DNA of 64,000 bases from NCBI GenBank assembly GCA_037126765.1, contig JBBCBC010000019.1:28170222-28234221 (forward strand), given 5' to 3'. Numbering within the stretch: position 1 is the stretch's first letter; every line of letters begins with the position of its first letter. Made by a program: the position numbers and the translations under genes. Shown one piece after another: positions 33,623-45,502 of the stretch. Below the pieces are notes generated by a model. That model did no database searches and had not been told where the DNA came from. It worked only from the letters and a program-made list of their open reading frames with translations. The DNA comes from Stenogyne calaminthoides (Eukaryota > Streptophyta > Magnoliopsida > Lamiales > Lamiaceae).

Positions 33623-34075
33623 TCAAAGCGTTCTATTTCTTCGTTCTGCAGCCCCATTTTGTTGAGGGGTACCGGGTGCAGTCAACTGGGATGCAATCCC
33701 CTCTTCCGATAGGTAGTTCAAAAATTCATCGCTGAGGTATTCGACTCCACGATCAGATCGTAGAAACTTGATAATCTTTTCCTTATGATTCTCTGCTTGA
33801 GCCTTAAATTCTTTGAATTTATCAAAGGTCTCAGATTTATGTTTCATTAGGAAAATATATACGTAGCGTGAGTAATCATCGATAAAATTAACGAAATACA
33901 TGTAGCCACCTCTAGCTTTGATTTACATTGGACCACACACGTCGGTGTGAACGATTTCTAATACTTCTTTAGCTCTAAGCCCCTTGACTCCAAATGCCCT
34001 CTTGGTCATTTTACCTTCTAAGCACGATTCGCAAGTCGAAAATGGTTCAATTTGGAGAGACCCCAAAGAACCATC
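33623..34075 (-). pseudogene. Copia C integrase core
   Basis: The frame 33901-33623 reads FIDDYSRYVYIFLMKHKSE, IKFLRSDRGVEYLSDEF and QQNGAAERRNRTL, which contain the second Asp and the Glu of the DDE triad. Upstream (33902-34075) a stop interrupts the segment with CGPM.IKARGGY, where the first Asp lies. A stop or frameshift at 33620 separates it from the integrase tail. Confidence 0.85.
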
Positions 34076-34513
34076 TTACACCAACCTTTGAATCCTTTTC
34101 GGGTTAATATGACCTAATCTTAGGTGCCAAAGAAGTGTCTCGTTCACATCAGCAGAACGCTTTCTTTTACATGAAATATCAGATGTGTTATAGGATGCAT
34201 TTTGTGAGTGATGTGCACAGTTAATAATATAGAGATTGTTCTGTAAAGTTCCATGACAGATAATCACATCGTTACGAAAAACAGTAACATGCTTATTAAA
34301 ACGAATAGAATATCCATCGACAAAGAGTTTAGAAATAGAAATAAGGTTTTTCCAAAAAACGGAAACGTATAGAACATCTCTTAAAATTAAAGTCTTGTCT
34401 TCAAAAGACAGGTGCACTTCTCCCACTGCTTTAGCTGCTACTCTCGTAGCATCGCCTAGCGTGATGAGGATCTCACTCTCACTAAGTCGCCGGGTCTGCT
34501 TGAAACCCTGCAA
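34076..34513 (-). pseudogene. Copia C protease end and GAG-pre-integrase
   Basis: 146 codons: LSESEILITLGDATRVAAKA, VGEVHLSFEDKTLILRDVLY (typical protease-to-pre-integrase segment), NNLYIINCAH, and LLWHLRLGHINPKRIQRLV, the His pair of the zinc-binding domain. Confidence 0.87.
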
Positions 34514-34537
34514 TGTGAAACATACATGATCAGTGGA

Positions 34538-35449
34538 TCACGTATCCAATACCCACGAGTGGGTAGCATACTCCGCCAAACAAGTTTCAACAACTAGTGC
34601 GTGAGAATTACCTTTCTTTCCATTCCTTTTGGTTTTGGAATAGGCCGACCTCCAATGTCCCTTTTCACCGCAGTTGAAGCACTTCCCCTTAGCCGAATTC
34701 TTCACTCCACCCTCTCTCTTCACCTTTCCTTTGCATTTGGCAACACTCGAGTTAGCTTGGCTTTTGCTTTTGGCTTTCTTATTCCTCTTGCCTCTCTTTG
34801 GCCTAGAAGAAGAAGATGGACCAACTGCCGCTAAGGCTTGGCTGCTCTCTCCCAAAATTCCTTCAGCCGAGATAAGAGCTTGCAACAGATCTGGCAAAGT
34901 GAACTTCTGATTATTCATTTGATAATTCAACCTGAACTGCTCAAAGCTTTTGGGCAGGGAATGGAGTATGAAATCGATCTTGGTCTGGATGTCATATTCA
35001 GCTCCAAGCACCTCGAGTTTGTTGAGGTGAGCCATCATCTGGAGAACATGATCCCTTACGGGTGTTCCCTCCACCATTTTCATAGAGAGCATGTCCCTCA
35101 TGGTGATCTGCCGAGCCACACGGTTCTGATGTTGAAACATCACTTTAAGATTGAGTATGATGTCCAATGCGGTCTCAACGTTTTGGAGTTGGTGTTGCAA
35201 CACATCTGACATTGAAGCCAAGATGGTACACTTTGCTATTTTGTTAGAACGCTCCCAATCAGCATATTCTTTCTTAACCGTTTTGGTTGACTCGTCAGAT
35301 GGATTTTCTGGTTTGGGCGTAGTAAGAACCCAATTATAGCTTTGTGCAGTGAGGACAATAGTAAGTTTCCGTTACCAATCAACAAAGTTTTCTCCAGTGA
35401 GAAGGTTATCTTTCAGTATATTGAACAGTGGATTAAAAGGTTGCGACAT
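34538..35449 (-). pseudogene. Copia C gag and protease start
   Basis: An ATG at 35449 starts MSQPFNPLF, then GENFVDW and a TAA (35372-35374). The frame continues through LTIVLTAQSYNWVL and gag to 34538. The zinc knuckle CFNCGEKGHWRSAYSK has Tyr where the fourth Cys belongs. The protease active site should be DTGSTDHVC, but the Gly codon is TGA (34538-34540), so the frame ends exactly at the catalytic site. Confidence 0.9.
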
Positions 35450-36051
35450 GATGATACTGAAAATAAACACACATTTTGTATCAATATCCGGATCAACACA
35501 AAATTAAATCAGATAATTCGATCACATGATTCATATTAAAATCTCAAAAAAATATGAACATGCATCAGCCAACATCTCAAAACAGATTTAAATGAGCCTC
35601 GTGGGAGGGTCATCATTTAAATCACATTCAAGCAGGTTACAAACAAGAACAGTTACAAACCTTTAATTTCAAAGAAAATTAATAGTCGGCTCCCACTTGA
35701 CCAATATAAAATTGACAGGGACTTCGGTGAAGTATATGAATATCAATTTTATACCTAAGTAATAACCATGATTAAATACAGAATTACTACTTTGTTTTGA
35801 TCGAGCCTCGTGGGAGGGTCATCGTCGACACTGATAATAATTCACAATCATCCTTTTGGGAATTTATTCATGTGAAAGCTATCTTTTGACCATCCCGTAG
35901 GGGAATTTCTCCAAAAGATTCCACAAATAAATAAATCATGGAGGTCAAAATTAATTTGTGTTAAAACAGATCTAGCAATTCTACTATCCAATTTCAATTT
36001 AATGTCCAACAATAATTTAAATAACAATTTAAAAGTCAGAGCTCGAAACCA
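35450..36051 (-). other. Copia C leader
   Basis: About 600 bp without coding signs. A 20-base motif, GAGCCTCGTGGGAGGGTCAT, occurs twice (35594-35613 and 35803-35822), and related words are found in the copia D leader. Confidence 0.65.
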
Positions 36052-36079
36052 GAGCTATGATACCAGAGCTCTGATACCA
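36052..36079 (-). other. Copia C primer binding site, tandemly duplicated
   Basis: The 14-base word GAGCTCTGATACCA (36066-36079, two bases from the LTR) is directly preceded by GAGCTATGATACCA (36052-36065). On the minus strand these give two tRNA-iMet sites in a row. Copia D has only one. Confidence 0.8.
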
Positions 36080-36081
36080 GT

Positions 36082-37780
36082 TGTTGGGAAAAATTATGGG
36101 TGTCCGGATCTATTCGAGATGATTTTAAATACATATTCAAATTAAATAACTAACATGAATTAATCATAAATCAATTCAACATAATAATTAAACAACATGC
36201 GTATACGTAATTCACGTAAATCCTAAACATGCGGAACTAGGAGTTACGAGATTACATACCTCTTGTAGAGACAACCGTTGAGACGATGGATCAACCCAAA
36301 GTGTCTTCCCAAATATGACCCAAAGTCCACGAACGTAACCCGGTGGGAGGATTCACACGAACGATTTTAACAAGAGAAAAAACAAAAAATATTATGGTAC
36401 CACCTTTGTGGATTTCTAATATTTCCAACACATGGACTTGCACTTGGGAATGAAAAATTCATCCCCTATAAATGGGGAGCAGGGAGGGCCGACTTTTAGT
36501 GTAGGAAAAATAAGGAAGAAAATCTTTTTCTTGGTCTCCAAGAAATCTTGAATATATCTCCTATATTCTTTTCTCCTTAATTAAATTTTCCATAAAAATC
36601 TCTTCCCCTTTTTATCCCATATTTTTGAAAATAACAAGGGAAAAAGAATCAAGATTTGACTTCTTGAATTTATGGGATAATTATGTATTCCTACAATATT
36701 TATCTCTTTCCATAAAATATCTACAAGAAAATCAAGACAATCTTTTCTTCCTTTTCCATACATATTTTTTGAAAATTATGCTAGGAAATATTAGCAAAAT
36801 ATTTCCTTCTCTCTTTCATTAATTAGACTTTATTTTGGGCTATTTGAGGGGCCTTTAGGAGAATTAAGATTGGACCTTCAATGGACTATGAAACTCTAAT
36901 ATTGGGCCAAATATGATTCAAGTCCATTAATATTAATTTACTCCACTATAAAATTAATATTGAACTATCCATCTTAACCCATATTACAATTTCACTATAA
37001 TATGGCTCCCGGTCATTATTTCCCGCATTTAAGATTATATTAGTCCATTAATTAATTAAGCCACTGAACAAGCTTTATATTAATTAATATCTTTGTCCTT
37101 CGAGTAAAGACAACTCAGCTTTATTATTCATACCGGAAATAAATTTTCACTTGCAAGATTTTGTACGATAAAGGTTCCGAGCCCACCAACGGGACAAATC
37201 AAGCAAGACGTACTTGCACGCGATTCTCCGTATTAAATGTCAGCAATCGTCATGTAATTAATAATATTGCCCAAGATATAAGGTATCGAATCACATTGAC
37301 TCTCTTCCCATCACAAGTCAAAGCAATTGTTACTAATTTCACACGATCCTATTTAAGGGACGGAGATTAAGAAACAACACACCACTGAGGTCTAATTCTT
37401 GTATATTCAGTACCGAAGAATTTGTCCTCCTGTAGGTCCTTATTCAACGCACCTAAATGCGCTAGTGTAATCCCTTGGTCAAGACAAGTCAATCTGGGTC
37501 TTACACTTCAACCTTTCATGATGGTTTGTTCATTTCCATCTGGGTTGTGAATTTTGTACTTAATTACGAGGAGCTATTAATTTGATCTTCCGTGATCTGT
37601 TATCACCAAATTAACTAGAACGTAATACGTACTGACTTATTGAATGGGTTTGCAATAAATATATATAACATTCATTCATATTTAATGCAACAGTGATTAA
37701 TAGTTTATTTCAGTAAATAAATAAGAAAATTCAGTTTGGTTATACAAAGTAAAAGCATACTTTTCAGTATAACCCCAACA
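36082..37780 (-). repeat. Copia C 5' LTR
   Basis: 1699 bp, TGTTGGGAAAAATTATGGG to CAGTATAACCCCAACA. On the minus strand a TATTTATAGGGG box (plus-strand position about 36465-36475) replaces the TATAAATAGGGG seen in copia D LTRs. Confidence 0.92.
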
Positions 37781-38760
37781 AGAACTAGATGACAATAATT
37801 AAGTTCTAATCTAAAACCAAAGAGTAAGTCTAAAACATAAGTCCCCACACGTTCAGTTAGCAACTCTTGCTCCATTTTCACGTGTAAGACGACTTCACCC
37901 GCCCTAACTGTCCTAAGACACATGAGCCCCTTCACATTAGTGAAAATGTGAGAGCCAAATCCGGTATCCAATTCCAAGCAGTTAGCGTTATTAGTGGACA
38001 TTCTTATCTTAATAACAAACATACATGTTCTAGTGCTAGAAGCACCCAGTGCCTTCCTTTTAGCAACCAAAACCTTACAGTCCTTCTTCCGGTGCCCTCT
38101 TCTACTTACAGTAGAGGCACACATCCTTGTCTATCTGCTCCTTCTTTTGAACACCATCTTAGTGATAGTGAACTCAAAAGTTTTGAGCACATTGTGAAGT
38201 TTAGGCATGGTCACATCCGTCTTATTCATATTGCAGTTCACAATGAAGCTAAAATATAAATCCGAAAGCGACAGGAGGACAGCATAAATGAAAACGTTGG
38301 TCTTTTAGCTCAATGCCTAAATTACCAAGTTTCTCAATTAGGCCTATCATCATAAGCACATGAAGTGAAATCTTCTCTCCTTTAGCTAACCGGCATTTGA
38401 ACAGATCTCTCATCACTTCATAAATCTCATAACGAGATTCAGAATCAAAGAGATCCTTCAGATGCTTTGAGCATTTAGAAGGGACCCATTTTCTCATGTT
38501 GCCTATGTGCATTGGGAGTCATACCGAGCAACATCACACACTGAGCCTGGGAAGCATCCTCTTGATGCTTCTTCTCAGCTACTACGTCAAACGTGGCTGC
38601 CTCAGAGTACCAGCTTTAAGGGTAACCGGGATATACGTGTCCAACACGTACTCAATCTTTTCTTGCCTTAGCACCAAACACATGTTTCGGTGCCAGTCCA
38701 TAAAATTTGGCCTAGCCAATTTTGTTTGTTTCCAAAACACATCTCAATAACAGTTATACA
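37781..38760 (-). pseudogene. Copia B gag and protease, strongly decayed
   Basis: Pieces in several frames: GHRKKDCKVLVAKRKA (end of the zinc knuckle), NCLELDTGFGSHIFTN (protease active site DTG), and upstream gag segments KISLHVLMMIGLIEKLGNLGIEL and CVLETNK. It matches copia A gag and protease along its length but with more frameshifts. The left end is cut by copia C at 37780. Confidence 0.82.
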
Positions 38761-40309
38761 TTTCAACTAACCAAGAGAAATAAAATAAAACGGAATTAAA
38801 CACATAATTCCTATGATCAATATTCAACAATCAAAATAAACATGGTCTTTCTTTTGTGTTTATTTTGTCTTCATTATTTTCACATACTTAACGACCTCAT
38901 AGGAAAAGTACGAATTTATATCAAATATAAATTATAATGGACTAGGATCCACATTACTACTATCATAATTCCAGCGAGGGTTGATCATTACAATAGCATA
39001 ACTGGTAGGTCTCCAAACCAATTGCAAAATTGCAATTCCTAGTTTGTCGAACCTAGTTCGACTGATGTCCCTTACCCTTTGTTCCCCACGAGGGCTAGCG
39101 AAACAAAGTTAAGTTAGTTTACAACCATCAAGCGGCGACATTACATGTCCCTATAAAAGTCCCGTTAGATGTAAATCCGAGCAAAAGACGAGGGTCTTTA
39201 AGTACTCATTGGAACAAAATCTCCGGTTTACTTTTAACTTTGATGGAAGACATCTTATCAAATTAATGAGAAAACCATATTTAAGTGAGGAACATTTTAA
39301 AGGCGGGGTATTAATTGCTTAATCGAGATCCATCATGATATCTAAGTCACGTTTCAGCAATTACGGGCGCCGTCTACCCAAGCATTTAACACGGCCCGAC
39401 AATTATTGGGTGCCGCCTACCCAAACTGTTATAATGTGGACTTAAAAAATGTTAACTAATCTAAGCGAGTAAACAAGTTAACAATGGGTTTTTATAAATC
39501 CTTTTGAAAACGAACTTTAAGTCCAATTTAAAATCCCATTTTAGATTATTAAAATCAATTACTCCAATTAATTGTCTTTGGTCCAACCAATTTAAAATTT
39601 CAGAAGTTTAATCTTTAATTAAGTTCCAAAATCAATTTTAATTTATTTATTCAGGGGGGGCTCAGGTGCAATTTCCAAAATTTGCACGGGAGGGCCTGTC
39701 TCAAATCGAATTTGCGAAACAAACCTCATACATAATCTCCCTTTCCGTATCAGATCCAATCCGAAAACCAACACCCACATTATCCAATTTCAGATTAATA
39801 AGTGTCATCAATCAGTGAATCAACATCAAATTAATCCAAAAATTCAACCTCCATTAATCGAATGAAATAAAAAACACTCAGAATGTCCAGATTTCTAATT
39901 CAGAAAAAACAAGCATCAAAATCCAAGGACAGGCAACGCGAAGAACACGGTCGGCCAAACAGGCGCGAGTCACCGCCACCATGCACCGCGTGCGGGCGAC
40001 TTCGCTTCGGAAGTGAACACACGCAGAAAAAAGAGAGGCGCGGGGTCAGGACCCTTTTTTGCTCAAACTAGTTCGAAACCAATCATCATCTCGAGAAAGA
40101 TTTAACGAACGCGGCGGCGCCACCGCCATCGAAATCATCTCGATTCCGATGGCACACCGCTTTGAAGAGCATTGAGACAGACACACCGGCCAGGTCTCAT
40201 AAAACTCCCAAGCGCGCCGACCGTGAGAAGATACGGCATAAGAGAGGACGAATCGCGATAGAGATGCACCGGGCATATCGCGATGGAGCACCGCGAGATC
40301 GCAGATCAC
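38761..40309 (-). other. Copia B leader, first part
   Basis: Homologous to the copia A leader. It holds two of the hairpin motifs (degenerate at 39363-39382; TTGGGTGCCGCCTACCCAA at 39406-39424) and a GC-rich block (about 39930-40310). The leader is interrupted by copia D at 40315 and resumes at 49360. No gene is supported. Confidence 0.7.
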
Positions 40310-40314
40310 GATGG

Positions 40315-42149
40315 TGTTGGGATTATACTGAAAAGTATGTTTTTACTTTGTATAATCAAAACTGAATCTCGGACTTATTTATTGAAATAAATTATTTATC
40401 ACTGATGCTTTAAATATCACCGAATGTTACATATATTTACTGCATAACTGTTCAATAAATAGTACGTGTTAAATTGTAGTTAATTTAGTGATACCAGATC
40501 ACAAAAGATTAAATTAACAATCCCTTGTAACTAAAAGTACACCATTCACGACCTAGATGGAAATGAACAATCCATCGTGAAAGGTTGAAGTGTAAGGCTC
40601 AGATTGGCTTGTCTTGACCAAGAGATTACACTAGTGCATGACTGATGCACTGAATAGGGACCTACAGAGGACAAATTCTTGAATCGAACAGGAAGAATTA
40701 GACCTCGATGGTTCGTTATTTCTTAATCTTCGTCCCTTAAATAGGATCACGTGTGGTTGGTAACTATTGCTTTGACTTATCATGGGTAGAGAATCAACGA
40801 GATTCAATACTTTTTATCTTGGGCAATATTATTGGTCACATGTGATTGCTAAGATTTAATACGGAGAATCGTGTGCAAGTACGCTTGTTCGATTTGCCCC
40901 CTTGGGAGGTTCATAAGCTTTATCATACCAAATCTTGCAAGTGGAACTAGTTTCCGGTATGTATAATAATGTTGAAGCGTTCCTTAACCAAGGACAAAAT
41001 ATATTAATGGAAAGCTATTTCAGTGGCTTGAATTAATTAGTGGGCTAGATAATCTTCAACACGGGAAATAATAACCGGGTGCCATATTGACTGTAATATG
41101 GGTTAAGATGGATAGTGCAATATTAATTATGTAGTGGGATTAATTAATATTTATGGGCTTGAATAATATTGTGGCTCAATATTGATAATTCAAGATCCAT
41201 TGGAAGGTCAAATCTTAATTCTCCTAAAGGCCCCCTAAGTAGCCCAACATAAAGTCCAATAACTGAAAAATGTGTTTAAAATAAAATAAATATTGTTGCC
41301 TTATCTTTCCAAAATTTTTTTTCGAAATTTATGGATTAAAAGGGGAGAAAGATTTTCTTTGAATTTTGTTATGGAATGAAGATATGTATTCTCGGAATAC
41401 AAGATTATCTCATTAAATTTAAGAAATCTCCCACTTAGTCATCCATATAAGTATATTTCGAATTTTTGAGAAAAAAGGGGAAAGAAAAATTTTCTTGATT
41501 TTCTTGAAAATATATTATGAAAGATATGTATTTCTTGAAATACAAGAATATCTCATAAATTCACGAAGATCTAAATCTTGGATTCTTGCCCCTATTTTTC
41601 GAAAATATTCCATAACAAAGAGTAGATGGGATTTTGTGGAATATTATAATTATGGAAAAAAGAATATAGGAGATATATTCAAGATTTCTTGGAGATCAAG
41701 AAAAGATTTTCCCACATTATTTTTGCCCTAAAAATTCGACCACCTCTACTCTATAAATAGGGGATGATTCTTTCATTCCCAAGTACAATTTCATGTGCTG
41801 GAAAAATTAGTAAATCCACAAAGGTGGTGCAACAAAATTTATTTTCCTTTTGTTAATTGTTTGCAAGTGTCCTACCACCGGATAGTCGAGCAAGGATTAA
41901 GGGAATACTTGGGAAGTTCTTTTAGTGTGTCTAATCAACAAGACCATTGTCGTCCCAAGAGGTATGTTCACGTAAACTCGTAGAATTTCCACATGCGTAG
42001 GATTTACGTGAATTGATTATATGCATGATTTGTTGTTGGATTATTATTTGAATTATTATAGGATTAATTCATGCTAGTAATAATTATAAGAATTAAATTT
42101 GTATTTAAATATTTATCCCGAATAGATCCGTGCAACTTATTCCCCAACA
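40315..42149 (+). repeat. Copia D 5' LTR
   Basis: 1835 bp. TATAAATAGGGG at 41752 is the likely promoter. It differs from the 3' LTR by scattered substitutions, more of them in the first 150 bases than later. Confidence 0.92.
41752..41759 (+). promoter_or_regulatory. Copia D LTR TATA box
   Basis: TATAAATA followed by GGGG, near-identical in the 3' LTR at 48962-48969. It would drive transcription of the element. Confidence 0.6.
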
Positions 42150-42151
42150 AC

Positions 42152-42163
42152 TGGTATCAGAGC
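42152..42163 (+). other. Copia D primer binding site (tRNA-iMet)
   Basis: TGGTATCAGAGC two bases after the LTR end, an exact match to the initiator tRNA-Met complement. Confidence 0.92.
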
Positions 42164-43662
42164 CATGGTTTCGAGCTCTGAATATTTTAAATTGTAATTT
42201 AATTCGTTTGCATTAAATTTGAAATTGGATAGTAGAATTGCTAGATCTTTTTTGTAGGTATCCAATTGTCATGGAATTTAATGTGTTTATTTATGCATGC
42301 ATATAAATTGTGAATTTTAATTCGATTCGTTCGGATTCGTTTTGCCTCGTGAGAAAATCCACGAGTAGATTAGGATTTGTTTGATTTGATCAATGTAATA
42401 GACTAGTCTAGATCTAGGTTTATTTATTTTTTGTAAATAAATTGTAACCGGATCGGAAACGGAGGCGGAGATGAAGAATTGAAGGATAAAATCCAGAACC
42501 GGGCGTAGGCGGCGTGCGTCGCTCGAAATGTGCCAAGGGAGGCACGCGCACGATGCGGACGCACGCAGGCACGCACGGGTGTGGGGCGAGGCCGAGGGTC
42601 AAGCGCGTGCGAGGATCAGGCCGCGAACACGCCACGGGCGATAAGCGCGACGCGCCCCGTGAGCTAAGGAGGGCGGACGAGGGGCGAAGCGCGGGGACGC
42701 ATGGTGCCGCCGAAGTTCCGCGGGGCGCAGGCGAGGCTGGGCGAGGGCGCTGGTGATGCGCGTTCGCGCGCCGCCGAGGTCGCCGAGCGGCGCTAGGTGA
42801 TCTGTATTGTGCTAAAGCGATCTGATGCGTCGCCGACCAAAAGGGCCGCCGGGATCGCGAACAGGCATCCCGCCGCGAGCTACTTAGCACGGCATTTCGA
42901 GACGGAGTTCTTTTTGAGACGATCGAGTGGGAGAAATTCAAGACGGCGTTTCTTCAAAATCAAGCCAAGAAAAATCAAACCATGACAATTGGATAATTTG
43001 TGCCCAATATGTTTATTTTTTCGCTTTGCTTGATTTATTATTGTGTTATCTTATGCTTTATTTAATTTGTTTAAATGTGTTTGCATGAGAGTTGCCCAAT
43101 GAAAAATCTCACCATCAAAAATTACTAAGTATGTTTAAATAATTAATTGATAATTTTATTCCGGATAATAAAATTGAATTAATTTTGACCTCCATGATTT
43201 ATTTATTTGTGAATTCTTTTGGAGAAATTCCCCCCACGGGACGGTCAAAAGTTAGCTTTCACATGAATGAATTCCAAATGGATGATTGTGAATTATTACT
43301 AATGGCGGCGATGACCCTCCCCACGAGGCTCGTTCAAAGAAAAATAATAATTATGTATTTAATCATGGTTATTACTTAGGTATAAAATTGATATGCATAT
43401 ACTTTCCCGAAGTCCCTGTCAATTTTATATTGGTCAAGTGGGAGCCAACTATTAATCTGGATATTAAAGGTTTGTAATTGTTCTTGTTTGTAACATGATT
43501 GAATGTGTTTAAATAATGACCCACCCCACGTGACTTATTTAAACTGTTTTGAGATGTTGGCTGATGCATGTTCATATTTTTTTGAGATTTTAATATGATA
43601 CATGTGATCGAACCTTGTGATATACTTGTGCTTATGCATATAGTTATTTATTTTAGTTTAGC
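42164..43662 (+). other. Copia D leader
   Basis: About 1.5 kb. A GC-rich segment at 42450-42950, unlike the AT-rich surroundings, is absent from the copia C leader and may be an acquired insertion. Two leader words (GATGACCCTCCCCACGAGGC at 43310 and a degenerate copy near 43518) correspond to the repeated motif of copia C. No gene is supported. Confidence 0.6.
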
Positions 43663-44560
43663 ATGTCGTAACCTTTTAATCCACTGTTAATATACTTAAA
43701 ATCAATACAATATGTATGGAAACTATATTGATTGGAAACGAAAAATTATTGTCCTAACTGCACAAAAGCACAAGTGGATTCTTAACACACCAAAATCAGA
43801 TGAGCCAACTGACGGGTCAAAAATGCAAGACTCATCAGATCACCTTGCGAGAGATGTCATCGCTGAAAATGGTGGAGGGCAAACCCGTAAGGGATTATGT
43901 CCTCAAAAAAAATTGATGGCCCATCTGAACAAACTTGAGGTTTTGAGTTCAGATTATAATCTAGAGACTCGGATGAATTTGGTACTTCACTCTCTGCCCA
44001 AAAGTTTCTGAGCATTTTAACCTCGTTAGCTGATTTGTTGCAAGCTTTGGTCTCGGCAGAGATGTTGATGGGGCACCAAACTCAAGCTTTGATTTCAAAG
44101 TGGACCGTCTTCATTTTCTAGGCCAAGGGAAGGCAAGAAGAAGAAGATGACCAAAAGCCATAAGCAATAAAACTCAACTATTGCCAAAAGGGCAATGGTA
44201 AGATGATGAATGCTTGTGGTGTCAAGGAAAATCCAAAGAGGAAGTGTTCAAGCTGCGGTGAAAGAGGACAATGGAGGTTTGCCTGTTCCAACTCCAAAAG
44301 GGCTGGAAAGAAAGGTAATTATCACTCACTAGTTGTTGAAACTTGTTTAGCGGCGTATACTTCTCATTCGTGGGTAGTTAATACGAGATCCACTGATCAT
44401 GTTTGCTTCACGGGTTCAAGCTGACCCGGCAACTTAGTGGGAGTGAGATCCTCATCACACTGGGCGATTCTCTGAGAGGGCAAATTTGTGGCGGAGAGAG
44501 TGCACCTATTTTTTTAAGATAGAGTTTTAATTTTAAGAGATGTTCTTTATGTTCCCAGTT
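43663..44560 (+). pseudogene. Copia D gag and protease, broken
   Basis: The start matches copia C (ATG TCG at 43663), but the third codon is TAA (43669-43671) where C has CAA. IDWKRKIIVLTAQKHKW (from 43730) and LVLHSLPKSF follow in part frames. The zinc knuckle at about 44240 reads CSSCGERGQWRFAC, with Gln for the zinc-binding His. The protease active site reads WVVNTRSTDHVC, with DTG changed to NTR, so both functions are lost even in the open frame. Confidence 0.85.
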
Positions 44561-44625
44561 TTAGAAAGAATTCACTTTCAATTTCTAAACTTCTGTTAAT
44601 AGACACTTAGTTTCTCCTAATAAGA

Positions 44626-45502
44626 ATGAAATCATTTCTTAAAATGATAAGTGTATCTGTTATGGGACATTGGTGGAAATTCTCTATACAATTAACTGTT
44701 CACACCACTCACGAAATGCATCCTATAACACATCAACTGTTTCCGATAAAAGAAAACGTGAACGAGACACTTCTATGGCATCTAAGATTGGGACATATTA
44801 ATCCAAAGGTTGGTAGAAACAGGTTCACTGGAGTCTCTCCAAGTTGAACCAATTCTAACCTGCGAATCATGTTTGGAGAGTAAAATGACCAAGAGGGCAT
44901 TCGGAGCCAAGGGGAATAGAGCCAAAGAAGTGTTAGAAATCGTTCGCACAGATGTATGTGGTCCAATGTCAACCAAAGCAAGAGGAGGTTATGAGTATTT
45001 TGTCACTTTTATTGATGATTACTCAAGGTACGGTTATATTTTCCTTATGAAGCATAAATCTGAGACCTTTGAGAAATTCAAAGAATTTAAGGCTCAAGCA
45101 GAGAATCATAGGGAAAAACGTATCAAGTCTCTACGATCCGATCATGGAGGTGAATACCTCAGCGATGAGTTTTTGAACTACTTGTCTGATGAAGGGATTG
45201 CATCCCAGCTAACTGCACCCGAAACCCCTCAACAAAACGGGGTTGCAGAGCGAAGAAACAGAACTCTTTTGGAAATGGTTAGATCTATGATGAGTTATGC
45301 GGATCTTCCCAAGTCGTTCTGGGGTCATGCCTTGGAAACAACAGCCTACATTCTGAACTTGGTGCCATCCAAATCAGTTCCCAAAACTCCCAAAGAATTG
45401 TGGACCGGGCGCAAGCCCAGTTTGGGACACATGAGGATTTGGGGGTTCCGGCCTACGTGTTGGACAAGGAAGCCGGTAAATTGGATCCTCAATCAGAATT
45501 AA
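44626..45502 (+). pseudogene. Copia D GAG-pre-integrase and integrase
   Basis: LLWHLRLGHINPK ends the first frame. The main frame 44810-45502 has CESCLESKMTKRAFG, EIVRTDVCGPMSTKARGGY, FIDDYSRYGYIFLMKHKSE, LRSDHGGEYLSDEF and QQNGVAERRNRTLLEMV, then FWGHALETTAYILNLVP. The DDE residues are intact. A frameshift near 45450 moves to the next frame. Confidence 0.9.

Larger units (their letters stand above)
29752..37780 (-). mobile_element. Ty1/copia element C, complete, nested in copia B
   Basis: 8029 bp, LTRs at 29752-31397 and 36082-37780, 5-bp duplication AGAAC at 29747-29751 and 37781-37785. The minus-strand order is primer site (duplicated), leader, gag-protease, GAG-pre-integrase, integrase, RT, RNase H, double PPT and 3' LTR. 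It is of the same family as copia D, in opposite orientation. Stops in gag, at the protease active site and in RT, plus frameshifts, make it non-autonomous, although most domains are well preserved. Confidence 0.93.

Noticed and set aside
42152..42163. TGGTATCAGAGC words considered as tRNA gene parts
   Set aside because: They are primer binding sites directly next to LTR ends; no tRNA cloverleaf sequence surrounds them.
42420..42941. 173-codon minus-strand open frame in the copia D leader
   Set aside because: High GC makes long frames likely by chance. The protein is Arg/Pro/Ala-rich with no domain and is absent from copia C.
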